A stretch of 35,824 nucleotides of DNA from an uncultured Planctomycetota bacterium (GCA_903902515.1 CAIUVD010000143.1:1-35824), one strand, 5' to 3'; counted from the stretch's first letter, positions 7,502 through 18,456 are shown. Notes: a model not told the origin generated them from the sequence alone. Program-made: numbers and translations.

Positions 7502-8321
7502 CCCCCTTGCCGGCAAGGTCGCCCTGGTCACCGGGGCGACCGGCGTCCTGTGCTCGGCGATGGTCGAAGCTCTGCTCCAGGCGGGGGCAAAAGTCGCCCT
7601 ATTCAACCGCCGGTCCGAGGCCGGTCAGGCCCTGGCGCAACGCCTCGCGGCCCAGGGCCTGGATCAGACCCTGGTGGTCACCGGTGATGTGTTGGACCGT
7701 CCGTCCCTGGTGGCCGCCCGGGAAGCGGTCCTGGCCCGCTGGGGAAAGCTCGACGTGCTGGTCAATGGCGCCGGGGGCAACCACCCCAGCGGCACCATCC
7801 CCACGGAGCAGATGACGCCCGAGACCCCCTACGAAGCCGGATTCTTCGGTCTCGACCTTGATGGCTTCGACCGCGTCCTGCGGCTCAATCTGCACGGCAC
7901 CCTGCTGCCAACCCAAGTCTTCGCCGAGGCCATGGGCCCCGGTTCGAGCGTTATCACCATCTCGTCCGTGGCCGCCACCCTACCCCTGACCAAGGTCATG
8001 GCCTACGCCGCCGGCAAAGCCGGGGCCGAGAACGTGACCCGATTCCTGGCCGTCCACTTCGCCCCCCTCGGCATCCGCGTCAATGCCGTCACCCCGGGGT
8101 TCTTCCTGACCGAGCAGAATCGATTTCTGCTGCTGGAGCAGGATGGTCAGACGCCGACCGCTCGGGGCGGCAAAGTCATGGCCAAGACGCCCATGCGCCG
8201 CTATGGCCGACCGGAGGAACTCGGCGGAGCCGTGGTCTTCCTGGCTTCCGATACCGCCTCCTTCATCACCGGGATATCCCTCCCGGTGGATGGCGGCTTC
8301 CTCGCCTACTCAGGGGTCTGA
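7491..8321 (+). CDS. uxuB: SDR-family D-mannonate oxidoreductase (fructuronate reductase)
   Basis: A 276-residue short-chain dehydrogenase. TGATGVLCSAM near residue 15 is the nucleotide-binding loop, with the last Gly of the classical TGxxxGxG replaced, as in other SDR mannonate oxidoreductases. NGAGG, ISSVAA and YAAGK supply the Ser-Tyr-Lys catalytic set, and a PVDGG segment near the end is typical. Context fixes the substrate: it lies between uxuA and uxaC, so it most likely interconverts D-fructuronate and D-mannonate with NAD(P)H. This is the Bacillus YjmF-type enzyme, unrelated to E. coli UxuB. It overlaps uxuA by 11 bases. Confidence 0.83.
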   Translation: MAADPLAGKVALVTGATGVLCSAMVEALLQAGAKVALFNRRSEAGQALAQRLAAQGLDQTLVVTGDVLDRPSLVAAREAVLARWGKLDVLVNGAGGNHPSGTIPTEQMTPETPYEAGFFGLDLDGFDRVLRLNLHGTLLPTQVFAEAMGPGSSVITISSVAATLPLTKVMAYAAGKAGAENVTRFLAVHFAPLGIRVNAVTPGFFLTEQNRFLLLEQDGQTPTARGGKVMAKTPMRRYGRPEELGGAVVFLASDTASFITGISLPVDGGFLAYSGV

Positions 8322-8322
8322 T

Positions 8323-9759
8323 GTGACAACCTTCCTATCTCTGGATTTCCTGCTCGACACGCCCCAGGCCCAGCGCCTCTACCATGAGGTGGCGGCGAAC
8401 CTGCCGATCATCGATTACCACTGCCACCTCGATCCGGCGCTGATTGCCCGCGACCACCGCTTCGCCGACCTGGCGGAGATCTGGCTAGGCGGGGACCATT
8501 ACAAATGGCGGGCGATGCGTTCCAACGGCGTGCCCGAGCGACTGATCACCGGGAACGCCAGCCCCCGGGACAAATTCAACGCCTGGGCCGCCACCGTGCC
8601 CAGCCTGCTCCGGAACCCCCTCTACCACTGGACCCATCTGGAACTGCGGCGGCCCTTTGGGATCACCGACACGATCCTCAGCCCAGCGACCGCCGACGGC
8701 ATCTGGGAGGCCTGCCATGCACGCCTGGCGACCCCCGCGTTCTCGGCCCGAGGGATCATGACCCAGATGCAAGTCGAGGTGGTCTGCACCACGGACGACC
8801 CGGCCGACACCCTGGAACATCACCGGGTCATCGCCGCAGATGCGACGTTGAAGACCCGCGTCCTGCCAACCTGGCGCCCCGACCGGGCGATGGCGATCGC
8901 CGACCCGGTGGCGTGGAACGCCTACCTGGACCGCATGGGGGCCGCCGCCGACCGCGACATCGCCACCTTCAGCGATCTCTTGGCGGCCCTGGCGACACGC
9001 CACACGTTCTTTCACGCCCAGGGCTGCCGCCTGTCAGACCACGGCCTGGAGGGATTCCCCGCCGACCCCGCCGACGACCGCGAGGCCGCCGCCATCTTTG
9101 CCGCCGTCCGTCGGGGCGAGCGGGTTGATGAGGGGCGCAGCGAACGCTTCCAGGCCCGAATGATGGACGAGTTCGCCCTCCTGGACCACGCCCGAGGCTG
9201 GGTCCAGCAACTGCACATCGGGGCCCTGCGGAATCCGAATCCACGGATGTTGCGCAACCTTGGACCCGACACCGGATTCGATGCCATCGCCGCCCGGGAT
9301 TTCATCGCCCCCCTCGCCGCCTTCCTGGGGCGCCTCGATGGCGAGGGGAAACTCCCCAAAACCATCATCTACAACCTCAATCCCCGGGATAACGAGGCGA
9401 TTGCCGTACTGTGCGGGAGTTTCCAGGATGGTTCCGTGGCCGGGAAAATGCAGTTCGGCAGCGGGTGGTGGTTTCTTGACCAACTCGATGGCATGACCCG
9501 ACAGATGGAATCCCTGAGCCAGCTAGGCCTGCTGTCGCGCTTTGTTGGCATGCTGACCGACAGCCGCAGTTTCCTCTCCTACACCCGCCACGAGTACTTC
9601 CGCCGCCTGCTCTGCCGGATCTTAGGTCGGGATATGGCGGCGGGGATGGTCCCCGATGATCACGCCCTGGTCGCTGGCCTGATCCGGAATGTCAGCCACG
9701 ACAACGCCGCCCGCTACTTTCCCTTCGCCGCGTCCTGGAGCGGTGGTTCGGAGGGCTAA
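8323..9759 (+). CDS. uxaC: Uronate (glucuronate/galacturonate) isomerase
   Basis: Converts D-glucuronate to D-fructuronate, or galacturonate to tagaturonate, in an amidohydrolase-fold barrel. Starting at GTG 8323 gives 478 residues, close to the roughly 470 of E. coli UxaC. It begins just after the TGA of the previous gene (TGATGTG). The metal-binding HxH is in IIDYHCHLDP (His33, His35). DNILSPATADGIW-like and MLTDSRSFLSYTRHEYFRR segments are hallmark blocks of the family. An upstream in-frame ATG lies deep in the preceding gene and is rejected. As the galacturonate-specific enzymes are absent, glucuronate is the likelier substrate. Confidence 0.94.
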   Translation: MTTFLSLDFLLDTPQAQRLYHEVAANLPIIDYHCHLDPALIARDHRFADLAEIWLGGDHYKWRAMRSNGVPERLITGNASPRDKFNAWAATVPSLLRNPLYHWTHLELRRPFGITDTILSPATADGIWEACHARLATPAFSARGIMTQMQVEVVCTTDDPADTLEHHRVIAADATLKTRVLPTWRPDRAMAIADPVAWNAYLDRMGAAADRDIATFSDLLAALATRHTFFHAQGCRLSDHGLEGFPADPADDREAAAIFAAVRRGERVDEGRSERFQARMMDEFALLDHARGWVQQLHIGALRNPNPRMLRNLGPDTGFDAIAARDFIAPLAAFLGRLDGEGKLPKTIIYNLNPRDNEAIAVLCGSFQDGSVAGKMQFGSGWWFLDQLDGMTRQMESLSQLGLLSRFVGMLTDSRSFLSYTRHEYFRRLLCRILGRDMAAGMVPDDHALVAGLIRNVSHDNAARYFPFAASWSGGSEG

Positions 9760-9772
9760 CCTGGGAGGCGTC

Positions 9773-10933
9773 ATGGCCTCCTCGACCCCTCGCCGTCCCC
9801 GTCGACCGTCGTCCTTCCGGGTCGCCATCGCCCTGCCCCATTCGATCCCCTTCCTGGAACGTTTCCTGGTTGGGGTCGCGGGACATGCCAGAGCCGCCAA
9901 CTGGACCTTCATCCGCATGCCCGACCGGATGGATGCCTCCTTGGACTGGCTTAAGGATTGGGATGGGGACGGGGTGTTGGCAGCTATTGAATCTCCTCGG
10001 GATGAGGCCCTGGCGGTGCAATTGCCCATGCCCGTGGTCAGCATCCTGGCCTACCAGGACCGGGGGCGTCTCCCCCTGGTGACCATGGACCACCACGCCG
10101 TCGGCGTCCTGGCGGCCCGCCACCTGAGGGAACGCTCCTTCACCAACCTGGCCTTCTACGGCATCGCGGGCCGCCTGTATAATGATCAGCGCAAAGCGGG
10201 TTTCATCGCTGCCCTGGCCGAGGAGGGTCTGATACCCGCCCTGCTGGAGGCCCAGGCCACCACCCCCCGGGCCTGGATGGCCCATCAACGACGCCTGGAT
10301 CGGTGGGTCGCGCAACTGCCAACCCCGGTCGGAGTTTTCGCGAGCACCGATGAACGGGCGGTGGAAATCTTGGAAATCTGTCGGCGGATCGGTCGCCGGG
10401 TGCCCGAAGACCTTGCGGTCCTGGGGGTCGATGACGATCCCGTCCTGTGCGAGTTTGCCCAACCGCCCTTGACCAGCATAGCCCGAAATGACGTGGGGGC
10501 CGGCAAGGCCGCCGCCATCCTCCTCCAGCGGTTGATGGAGGAACGCCTGCGGGGCATCACCTCCCCGATCCCGGAACCGATCCGCATTCCCCCCGTCGGC
10601 ATCGTCGCCCGGCGTTCCACGGCTACCTATGCGATCCGCCATCCCCAGGTCGCGGCCCTGGTTCAACGCATGGAAAGCCAGCTGCGCCAGCCGGTGTCAA
10701 TGGAAGACCTGATGGTCGGGCTACCCCTGGCGCGGCGGCGGTTGGAAGCCCTGTTCCAGGAGGAAATGGGCACCTCCCCCTACCAGTTCATCCTCCGGGC
10801 CCGGATCCGCCTGGCCCAGGCCATGCTGGCCCAGGAACCTCGTCCCTCACGGACCGCCGTGGCCAAGGCCTGCGGGTTCACGTCCCTGCGTCACCTGCGG
10901 ACCGCCCTCGGACGGGTGGCCGTCGGCGCATAG
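9773..10933 (+). CDS. XylR-type regulator: LacI-like sensor with C-terminal AraC HTH
   Basis: A 386-residue regulator. Residues about 15-280 form a periplasmic-binding-protein-like sugar sensor (VFASTDERAVEILE, DLAVLGVDDDPVLCEFAQPPLTSI). Residues about 290-386 are an AraC-type double HTH (SMEDLMVGLPLARRRLEALF, TAVAKACGFTSLRHLRTAL). E. coli XylR has this layout. GGGAGG at 9763-9768, four bases before ATG 9773, supports the start. As last gene of the uronate operon it most likely responds to a uronate or pathway intermediate. The AraC domain stops early: the usual GxTPxxYR tail after the second recognition helix is missing. Its last 43 bases overlap the convergent DUF1643 gene. Confidence 0.85.
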   Translation: MASSTPRRPRRPSSFRVAIALPHSIPFLERFLVGVAGHARAANWTFIRMPDRMDASLDWLKDWDGDGVLAAIESPRDEALAVQLPMPVVSILAYQDRGRLPLVTMDHHAVGVLAARHLRERSFTNLAFYGIAGRLYNDQRKAGFIAALAEEGLIPALLEAQATTPRAWMAHQRRLDRWVAQLPTPVGVFASTDERAVEILEICRRIGRRVPEDLAVLGVDDDPVLCEFAQPPLTSIARNDVGAGKAAAILLQRLMEERLRGITSPIPEPIRIPPVGIVARRSTATYAIRHPQVAALVQRMESQLRQPVSMEDLMVGLPLARRRLEALFQEEMGTSPYQFILRARIRLAQAMLAQEPRPSRTAVAKACGFTSLRHLRTALGRVAVGA

Positions 10934-11508
10934 GGACGCCACACGTCCTCCAGGGCCTGGCCCTGGGGCACTCCGGGCAGATACAGCGGGTGCTTGGGCA
11001 GGCCGACGGCGGTGAAATTCAGGGCCCGCAAGCGGGATCCCGCCGAAGCCAACGCGGCCCCCAGACGGACCAGGTGGCCCGGGTGGTCATCCGCATGGCC
11101 GCCGAAACCACACACCACTGGGGCTTGGGGATGCTCGGCGATCACCGCCGCGATGGTCGTCAGGTTCTCGGGCCCCACGGGATCGGGGTGGGAACGCAGG
11201 TGCTTGGGCGAGGTCGCCCGCAGCCCATAGGCATTCAGCACGATCATGCCGCCGATAGGGGCCCGGCAGGACCGAGCGAAGCCGAAACATCGGCGAAGCG
11301 TCGGATCAAAAGCCCCCCCATCCGCCGTCGAGGGATTCAGCAACACCCATACCACACGACCGGGAATCGCCGCATCCCAGGTGTAATCCACGCGGTAACG
11401 CCAGGTGCGGCAAGGAGAGAAAACCGCCTCGCCCTGGACCACCACCCCGTCACAGGGAAAGGAACCGGTGGGCAGGGCGCGGTGATCGTCGCCGGGGGCG
11501 ATCGGCAT
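10891..11508 (-). CDS. DUF1643 family protein
   Basis: A 205-residue protein of unknown function. WVLLNPSTADGGAFDPTLRRCFGFAR and the following LNAYGLRATSPKHL, DPVGPENL and CGFGGHAD segments are the typical DUF1643 pattern, and LPKHPLYLPG closes the domain. No catalytic role is established for the family. The ATG at 11508 has only a weak GGA upstream. It lies 65 bases downstream of the malic enzyme gene on the same strand and may be cotranscribed. Its 3' end runs 43 bases into the AraC domain of the convergent regulator gene. Confidence 0.8.
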   Translation of the reverse strand: MPIAPGDDHRALPTGSFPCDGVVVQGEAVFSPCRTWRYRVDYTWDAAIPGRVVWVLLNPSTADGGAFDPTLRRCFGFARSCRAPIGGMIVLNAYGLRATSPKHLRSHPDPVGPENLTTIAAVIAEHPQAPVVCGFGGHADDHPGHLVRLGAALASAGSRLRALNFTAVGLPKHPLYLPGVPQGQALEDVWRPYAPTATRPRAVRR

Positions 11509-11573
11509 GGCAGGATCCGGAAGCAGGGGTGAAGGCGCAGCCTACCCCGGCCTCGGAAAACCCCAACCAGGGG

Positions 11574-13046
<1,473 letters not shown>

Positions 13047-13190
13047 GCGAGGCTCCGGAAGGACGTTAAATCAAAGGCAGCGACAGCCGATGGGGCATTT
13101 CAGACTCTAAATCAGTGGAAAGGCCGGGGCGGTGGGAGGCATTCTAGCGACCCACCGAGGCTCCCAGAGATTCGAGACTGAACAGATGCC

Positions 13191-14429
13191 TCACTGGGTC
13201 ACGGACGAACGGGAAGCGAAAGCATCCAAGGCCGAGGGGAACGGAGTCAGTACCCGGCGAAGAATGCCCTGGGTGGCCGCGATGGCGATGCCATAGTTCG
13301 TAATGGGCACCCCGGCGGCCCGACAGGTGGCAATGCGTGAGAGCACCTGACGTCGATTGGTGGTGCAGGCACCGCAGTGGATGACCAGTCGGTAGTCGGA
13401 TAAATCCGCCGGGAAGTCGTTGCCAGAGGCATGCTCGACCCGCAGGTCGCAGCCGGCGTACTGGCGCAGCCAGCGGGGGATCTTGACCCTCCCGATGTCG
13501 TCACTGATGGCGTGGTGGGTGCAGCTTTCCGCCAGCAGCACCCGGTCCCCCGAACGCAGGGTCTCAATGCCGGCGGCCCCGGCGGCGAAGGCATCAAGGT
13601 CGCCCTTGGCCCGAGCCATGAGGATACTGAAGGAGGTCACGGGCACTCCCTCTGGAACATCCGCGACCACCTTCAAAAACGCCTGGCTGTCCGTGACCAC
13701 CAGGTCTGGCGGCGACGACAGGCGACGCAGGGCTTCCGGAAGTTCCCGTTCCTTGACCACCAGACCCATGGCATCGCCATCGAGGAGGTCGCGGATGGTC
13801 TGGACCTGGGGCAGGATCAGGCGGCCCTTGGGGGCCTCCTTGTCGAGGGGCACCACCAGTACGACCAGACCGCCGGGGGGCACGAGGTCTGAGCAGATGA
13901 CCGGGGCGGCAATCAGGGACTCGGGGGCCTTGGCGATGATCGTTTGGCGCAGTTCTTCGATGCCGGCACCCGTTACGGCACTGGTGGTCACCGTCGTCAG
14001 GCCCCGGGCCTTGAGGGCCGCGACCGACGACGGATGGAGGGTCGTGCGATCGCTCTGGGCGGCGACCACCACCACCGGGAGGTGACGGGCGGCACAGGTA
14101 TCCAGGAGATGAGCGTCATGGTCGGCCCACGGCTCGCCCCCCAGGACCAGGACCGCCAGGTCGGTTTTCTCCAGTACCCGCAGGGTGCGTTCCTCGCGGG
14201 CGGCCCCCAGGGCCGTGGCATCCCCCAGACCGGCGGTGTCGATCAGCACACAAGGGCCGATGGGGAAGATCTCCAAGGGCTTTTCCACCGGATCGGTGGT
14301 GGTGCCCGGTTGGGCCGAGACAATCGACACCTGTTGACCCGTCAACGCATTGATGATCGAGGACTTCCCCGCGTTGGTGCGGCCGAAGATGGCGATGTGG
14401 ATGCGGAGTCCGCGGGGGGCGGTGTTCAT
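13191..14429 (-). CDS. hydF: [FeFe]-hydrogenase maturation GTPase HydF
   Basis: Scaffold GTPase on which the two-iron subcluster is completed and passed to HydA. The protein has 412 residues. The G domain has GRTNAGKS (16-23), the GTTTDPVEK switch I segment and DTAGLG. The C-terminal cluster-binding domain has the CTHH motif and a later HCGAC, giving the CxHx(n)HCxxC pattern that ligates its [4Fe-4S] cluster. The start overlaps the aspA homologue's stop as ATGA. It is the last gene of the hydrogenase/acetate train. Confidence 0.96.
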   Translation of the reverse strand: MNTAPRGLRIHIAIFGRTNAGKSSIINALTGQQVSIVSAQPGTTTDPVEKPLEIFPIGPCVLIDTAGLGDATALGAAREERTLRVLEKTDLAVLVLGGEPWADHDAHLLDTCAARHLPVVVVAAQSDRTTLHPSSVAALKARGLTTVTTSAVTGAGIEELRQTIIAKAPESLIAAPVICSDLVPPGGLVVLVVPLDKEAPKGRLILPQVQTIRDLLDGDAMGLVVKERELPEALRRLSSPPDLVVTDSQAFLKVVADVPEGVPVTSFSILMARAKGDLDAFAAGAAGIETLRSGDRVLLAESCTHHAISDDIGRVKIPRWLRQYAGCDLRVEHASGNDFPADLSDYRLVIHCGACTTNRRQVLSRIATCRAAGVPITNYGIAIAATQGILRRVLTPFPSALDAFASRSSVTQ

Positions 14430-15844
14430 GGTCGGGGTCCTTTGGCAATCGGACGGTCGCCCAGGCGCAAAACGCGCTCGGGCCGGGTGAGTTCAGTCCA
14501 ACGGGCGGCATCAATGCCGTGGCGGGCGGCGACCACGACCAGGGCTTCGCCGGTGGTGGCCTGCTCGGCGGCGATGGCGGTGGCGGCCTGGTAACCGAGG
14601 TCGCCCACCAGGGCCGTGACCAGGGCGGTGTCGGCCTGGGCATTGGCGGTAATTTGCTCGGGGACCAGGGTGAGACCGGGAATGCAGTCCCGGGCCAGGG
14701 CTCGGCAGGCATTGGCCAACAGGCCGAGGCTTTCAAGGAGGGTCTCCGCCAGCAGGGGCGCGAAGGGATTCAGTTCCAGGGACCCCAGGCCCGCGGCGTG
14801 GGCCAGGACCTGATGGTTACCCAGAACCCGCAGGGCCGCCTGGGTCGCCGCCTCGGGGACCACCGGGTTGATCTTGCCGGGCATCAGGGAACTGCCCGCC
14901 TGGCGGGCCGGGAGGTGCAGTTCCCCCAGGCCGCCCTGGGGGCCAGAGGACAGCAATCGTAGGTCGCCGCAGACTTTCAGCAGGGTGGTGGCGAGGGCGG
15001 TGGCGATGCCGTGGACCTCGACCAGGGCGTCCTGATTTTGCACCGCGTCCATGAGGTTCTCGGACCGGGCCAGATTGAGGCCGGTGACCGCGCGCAGGTC
15101 GTTGGTCACCGATAGGATGAAGTCCCGAGGAGCCCCAATGCCCGTGCCGACGGCCGTGCCCCCCAGGGCTACCACCCGCAGGCGTTCCTCACACTTGGAC
15201 ATCCGCCAGCGATCCCGGCCCAGGGCATCGGCCCAACAACCGGCCCGGCGGCCCATGGTGATGAGGACCGCGTCCATGCCCTCGGTGCGGCCGAGGCAGA
15301 CTACCTCGGCCCAGGCCCGCTCGCGGTCCTGGCAGGCGTCCTGGAGGGCGGTGATGGCGACCTCCAGGTCCCGGACCAGCAGGATTCCGGCCACCCGCAG
15401 GGCCGCCTGGTAGGTGTCGTTGGTGCTTTGATGGAGGTTGAGGTGGCCGCTGGCGGTGATGCCCGCAGAGTCGCCGGGCTGGCCGCCCCGCAGGACCTGG
15501 GCGCGGTTGGCCAGCACCTCGCTGACCGCGAGATTGGTCGAGGTTCCAGCCCCGCCCTGGTAGGCGTCGATGGGCGGAATCCCTAGGCGACCATCGATCA
15601 TCTCGGCACAGGCGGCTTCAATGGCTGGGGCTACCTCGGCGGGCAGGTGGCCGAGGCGAACGTTAGCCCGCAGGCAGGCCAGTTTCACCTGGGCATAGGC
15701 CCGGATCAGGGCCGGATGGACCGGCCGCCCAAGAATCGGATGGTTGGCCAAAGCCCGCTCGCCATGGATCCCGTGCAACGCCCCCTCCGGCACGGCGAGG
15801 TCGCCGAGCAGGTCGCGTTCAACGCGAGCGGGGGGGGGATTCAT
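14426..15844 (-). CDS. aspA: Aspartate ammonia-lyase homologue in the hydrogenase maturation operon
   Basis: A 472-residue member of the aspartase/fumarase superfamily. SGHLNLHQSTND matches the substrate-binding block and GSSLMPGKINP is the superfamily signature with the catalytic Ser loop. Aspartase (aspartate to fumarate plus ammonia) is the likely activity because lyases of this type recur between hydG and hydF in other bacteria. ATG 15844 is preferred over a TTG two codons earlier. A GAGG-containing stretch just upstream overlaps the hydG stop region. It sits 12 bases after hydG and overlaps hydF by ATGA, so it is made with the maturases. Supplying ammonia for the bridging azadithiolate nitrogen is an attractive but unproven role. 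Fumarase or another lyase activity is not excluded. Confidence 0.82.
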   Translation of the reverse strand: MNPPPARVERDLLGDLAVPEGALHGIHGERALANHPILGRPVHPALIRAYAQVKLACLRANVRLGHLPAEVAPAIEAACAEMIDGRLGIPPIDAYQGGAGTSTNLAVSEVLANRAQVLRGGQPGDSAGITASGHLNLHQSTNDTYQAALRVAGILLVRDLEVAITALQDACQDRERAWAEVVCLGRTEGMDAVLITMGRRAGCWADALGRDRWRMSKCEERLRVVALGGTAVGTGIGAPRDFILSVTNDLRAVTGLNLARSENLMDAVQNQDALVEVHGIATALATTLLKVCGDLRLLSSGPQGGLGELHLPARQAGSSLMPGKINPVVPEAATQAALRVLGNHQVLAHAAGLGSLELNPFAPLLAETLLESLGLLANACRALARDCIPGLTLVPEQITANAQADTALVTALVGDLGYQAATAIAAEQATTGEALVVVAARHGIDAARWTELTRPERVLRLGDRPIAKGPRP

Positions 15845-15856
15845 GACCAAGCCCCC

Positions 15857-17362
15857 TCACCAGTAAAGATCACGGGCTTTTTCGGCCGTGATCTGCACCA
15901 GGCGGGTGCGGATGCTCTCCTTCAGTTTGACATCCACGACCTTGGCGAGTTCGCTGGCGATCATCCGTTCGCCGGAAGCCCGGGTTTCGGGCGTGGCGTA
16001 GTCGCACAGGAATTCCTGGAAGGTGGTCAGGGCGTTGGGGGTGCAGAGTTTCTGGATGAAGCCGGGGATGGCGTACTCCATGAATACTTCGCCGGTCCGA
16101 CCGGCCCGGTAGCAGGCGGTGCAGAAACTCGGCAGGTAGCCGTTCGAGGTCAGGTGCTGGATGACCTCGTCGAGGGTCCGGTTGTCGCCCAACTCGAACT
16201 GCTGGCGGGATTCCTTGCCGGCCTTGGGCTTCTGGACCATCACCTGGGCGTCGCCCTCCTCGACGTAGCCGCCGAGGTCGATCTTGGTTCCGGCGTCGAT
16301 CTGGGACACGCCGAAGCCGAGGATCTCATTGCGCAGTTCCGCAGATTCACGGGCCGTCAGGATCATGCCGGTGTAGGGCACCGACAGGCGGAGGATGGCC
16401 ACCAACCGTTTGAAGTCGTGGTCGCTGACGAGGTTTTTCGGGTCGTGTTCCACACCCTGGGCGGCCTTCAGACGGGGAAAGCTGATGGTGTGGGGGCCGA
16501 CGCCGTGACGGTCCTTGAGGTACGCGGCGTGGGTCACCAGGCCCAGGACATCGAAACGCCAGTCGGCAAGGCCGAACAGGGCGCCGATGCCGAGGTCGTC
16601 GATGCCCGCCTCGAAGGCACGGGACAAGCCATCGAGCCGCCAGGCGTAATCGCCCTTGCGGGTCTTGGCCCCGTGGGCCTTGGCGTAGGCGCCATGGTGG
16701 TAGGTCTCCTGGAAAATCTGGAAGGTACCGATGCCCTCTTCCTTAATGATCTTGAAGCCTTCCACGTCCTGGGGCGCGGCGTTGATATTGACGCGGCGGA
16801 TCTCGCCGGGCCGACCATCGACCTTGGGGTCCAGTTTGGTGGCATAGACCGTGCGAACCGATTCCGCGATGAAGGCGGGGTCGTAGCGGGGATGCTCGCC
16901 GAAGACCAGGATGGTGCGCTTGTGGCCGACGCTCTCCAACGCCCGCACTTGGCGGGCCAGGGCAGCAGAATCCAGTTCGCTGCGCTGAGCATCCTTGTTG
17001 GTGCTGCGGAAGCCGCAGTAGGTGCAGTCATTCACGCAGCGGTTGCCGACATAGATGGGGGCGAACAGGACGATGCGATTGCCGTAGACCGTCTCCTTCA
17101 GGCTGCGGGCGGCCGAGAACATCTCCTCGACCAATTCCGGCTGGTCGGCGGCCAGCAGCACGGCGGTTTCCTCGACCGCCAGGGGCGTCTTGGTCAGGGC
17201 CTTGGCGATGATCTCACGCACCCACACCGGATCCGGAGCGGGGCGGCCAATCAGGGATTCGATTTTGGCATCGTCGATGAAATCCCGGAAACCGGCGCTG
17301 GTGTCCATGGGCGGGAGCCTCAGCTTGGTGACAGCCTGGGGTTTGGCGGGGGTCTGGATCAT
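15857..17362 (-). CDS. hydG: Radical SAM tyrosine lyase HydG
   Basis: Cleaves tyrosine to p-cresol and dehydroglycine and generates the CO and CN ligands of the H-cluster iron. The protein has 501 residues. The radical-SAM cluster motif is CVNDCTYC (Cys109, Cys113, Cys116). FGEHPRYD, NINAAPQDVEG and FQETYHHGAYAK are HydG hallmarks. FCTACYRAGRTG near the C-terminus belongs to the auxiliary-cluster domain. The thiamine-synthesis paralogue ThiH is shorter and lacks that domain. The start overlaps the hydE stop by ATGA. Confidence 0.97.
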   Translation of the reverse strand: MIQTPAKPQAVTKLRLPPMDTSAGFRDFIDDAKIESLIGRPAPDPVWVREIIAKALTKTPLAVEETAVLLAADQPELVEEMFSAARSLKETVYGNRIVLFAPIYVGNRCVNDCTYCGFRSTNKDAQRSELDSAALARQVRALESVGHKRTILVFGEHPRYDPAFIAESVRTVYATKLDPKVDGRPGEIRRVNINAAPQDVEGFKIIKEEGIGTFQIFQETYHHGAYAKAHGAKTRKGDYAWRLDGLSRAFEAGIDDLGIGALFGLADWRFDVLGLVTHAAYLKDRHGVGPHTISFPRLKAAQGVEHDPKNLVSDHDFKRLVAILRLSVPYTGMILTARESAELRNEILGFGVSQIDAGTKIDLGGYVEEGDAQVMVQKPKAGKESRQQFELGDNRTLDEVIQHLTSNGYLPSFCTACYRAGRTGEVFMEYAIPGFIQKLCTPNALTTFQEFLCDYATPETRASGERMIASELAKVVDVKLKESIRTRLVQITAEKARDLYW

Positions 17363-18456
17363 GCGGCACCTCGGGTGGGATCAGTGATAGTCATAGCGGC
17401 CGTGCGACGTTGTTTGGGCGACTGGCCGGGGCCTTCGCCGACGGTCCGGCCGATGCGGGCGATGCGGCCGCGCAGGCACACATCGCACTCCTCGGCGGTT
17501 TCGTTCACGCAGGCCTTGTCGGGATACAGTTCGTAGAGGACGCGGTACTTGGGCGGGGTGAGATTCGGCATGATGACATTGCCGCCGCTCATCAGGCCCA
17601 GCTCGCGGCCCTGATCCTTGTCGATGGTCGCCAGGGCGGTGGTCGCCGGCAGGTTGGCATCCGGCACCAGCAGGCGGGCCAGGGCGACCATCTTGAGGGT
17701 CGTCAGGCGGTCGTTGAAAACCTGTTCAGTGGGTCCAGCGAAGGCTTCGATGTCCTGGGCCAGGGGCGTGGCCGGGTGGGGCAGCCACGGGCCGATGCCG
17801 ATCATGTCGAGGTCGAGGGACTGGAAGGTCCGCAGGTCCTGCACCAGATCGTCCCAGGTTTGGCCGGGGATGCCGACCATCACGCCGCTGCCGATTTCAT
17901 ACCCCAGCCGGTCCAGCCGCCGCAGGAGGGCCAGGCGGTCGAGGGACGGGCAGTTGGGAGCCGCCGGATGGATGCGGGCGTAGATGGCGGGGTTGCTGGT
18001 TTCGAAGCGCAGCAGGTAGCGGTCGGCCCCGGCTTCACGCCAGCGGGTCAGTTCCTCGTCGGTCCGCTCCCCGAGGGACAGGGTCACGGCCAGGCCGGTC
18101 TCCTGTTTGATGCGGGTAATGCAACCGGCCACCATCGACGCCGTCAGGCCCGGATCCTCGCCGCCCTGGAGGACCACCGTCCCAAAGCCGAGGTCGAGGG
18201 CCCGGCGGGCGCAGTCGACGATCTCGTCAGCGGTCATGCGGTACCGCTCGATGGCCTTGTTATGGACGCTGATCCCGCAGTAGGTGCAGGCCCGGCGGCA
18301 GCGGTTGCTGACCTCGATCAGGCCCCGGAGGTGGACCTCCTCGCCCACATGGGCCCGACGGACCTGATCCGCCGCCTCCCACAGGGTCTCCAGGCGGGAC
18401 TCGTCACGTTCGACGAGCCAGGTCCGGATATCATGGTCGGAGCGGAGTTCGATCAT
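17359..18456 (-). CDS. hydE: Radical SAM maturase HydE
   Basis: Radical SAM enzyme of H-cluster assembly, acting on the HydG iron product to form the diiron precursor. The 365-residue protein has CRRACTYC (Cys53, Cys57, Cys60), LQGGEDPG, RFETSNPAIY and GIGPWLPHPATPL. The last of these separates HydE from biotin synthase. NLTPPKYRVLYELYPDK near the end is typical. It lies 13 bases downstream of pta and overlaps hydG by four bases. Confidence 0.96.
   Translation of the reverse strand: MIELRSDHDIRTWLVERDESRLETLWEAADQVRRAHVGEEVHLRGLIEVSNRCRRACTYCGISVHNKAIERYRMTADEIVDCARRALDLGFGTVVLQGGEDPGLTASMVAGCITRIKQETGLAVTLSLGERTDEELTRWREAGADRYLLRFETSNPAIYARIHPAAPNCPSLDRLALLRRLDRLGYEIGSGVMVGIPGQTWDDLVQDLRTFQSLDLDMIGIGPWLPHPATPLAQDIEAFAGPTEQVFNDRLTTLKMVALARLLVPDANLPATTALATIDKDQGRELGLMSGGNVIMPNLTPPKYRVLYELYPDKACVNETAEECDVCLRGRIARIGRTVGEGPGQSPKQRRTAAMTITDPTRGAA

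Noticed and set aside
15647-17536. Plus-strand frame of 629 codons opposite hydG
   Set aside because: It mirrors the hydG codon pattern and shows no motif, while hydG has its full cluster-binding signatures.
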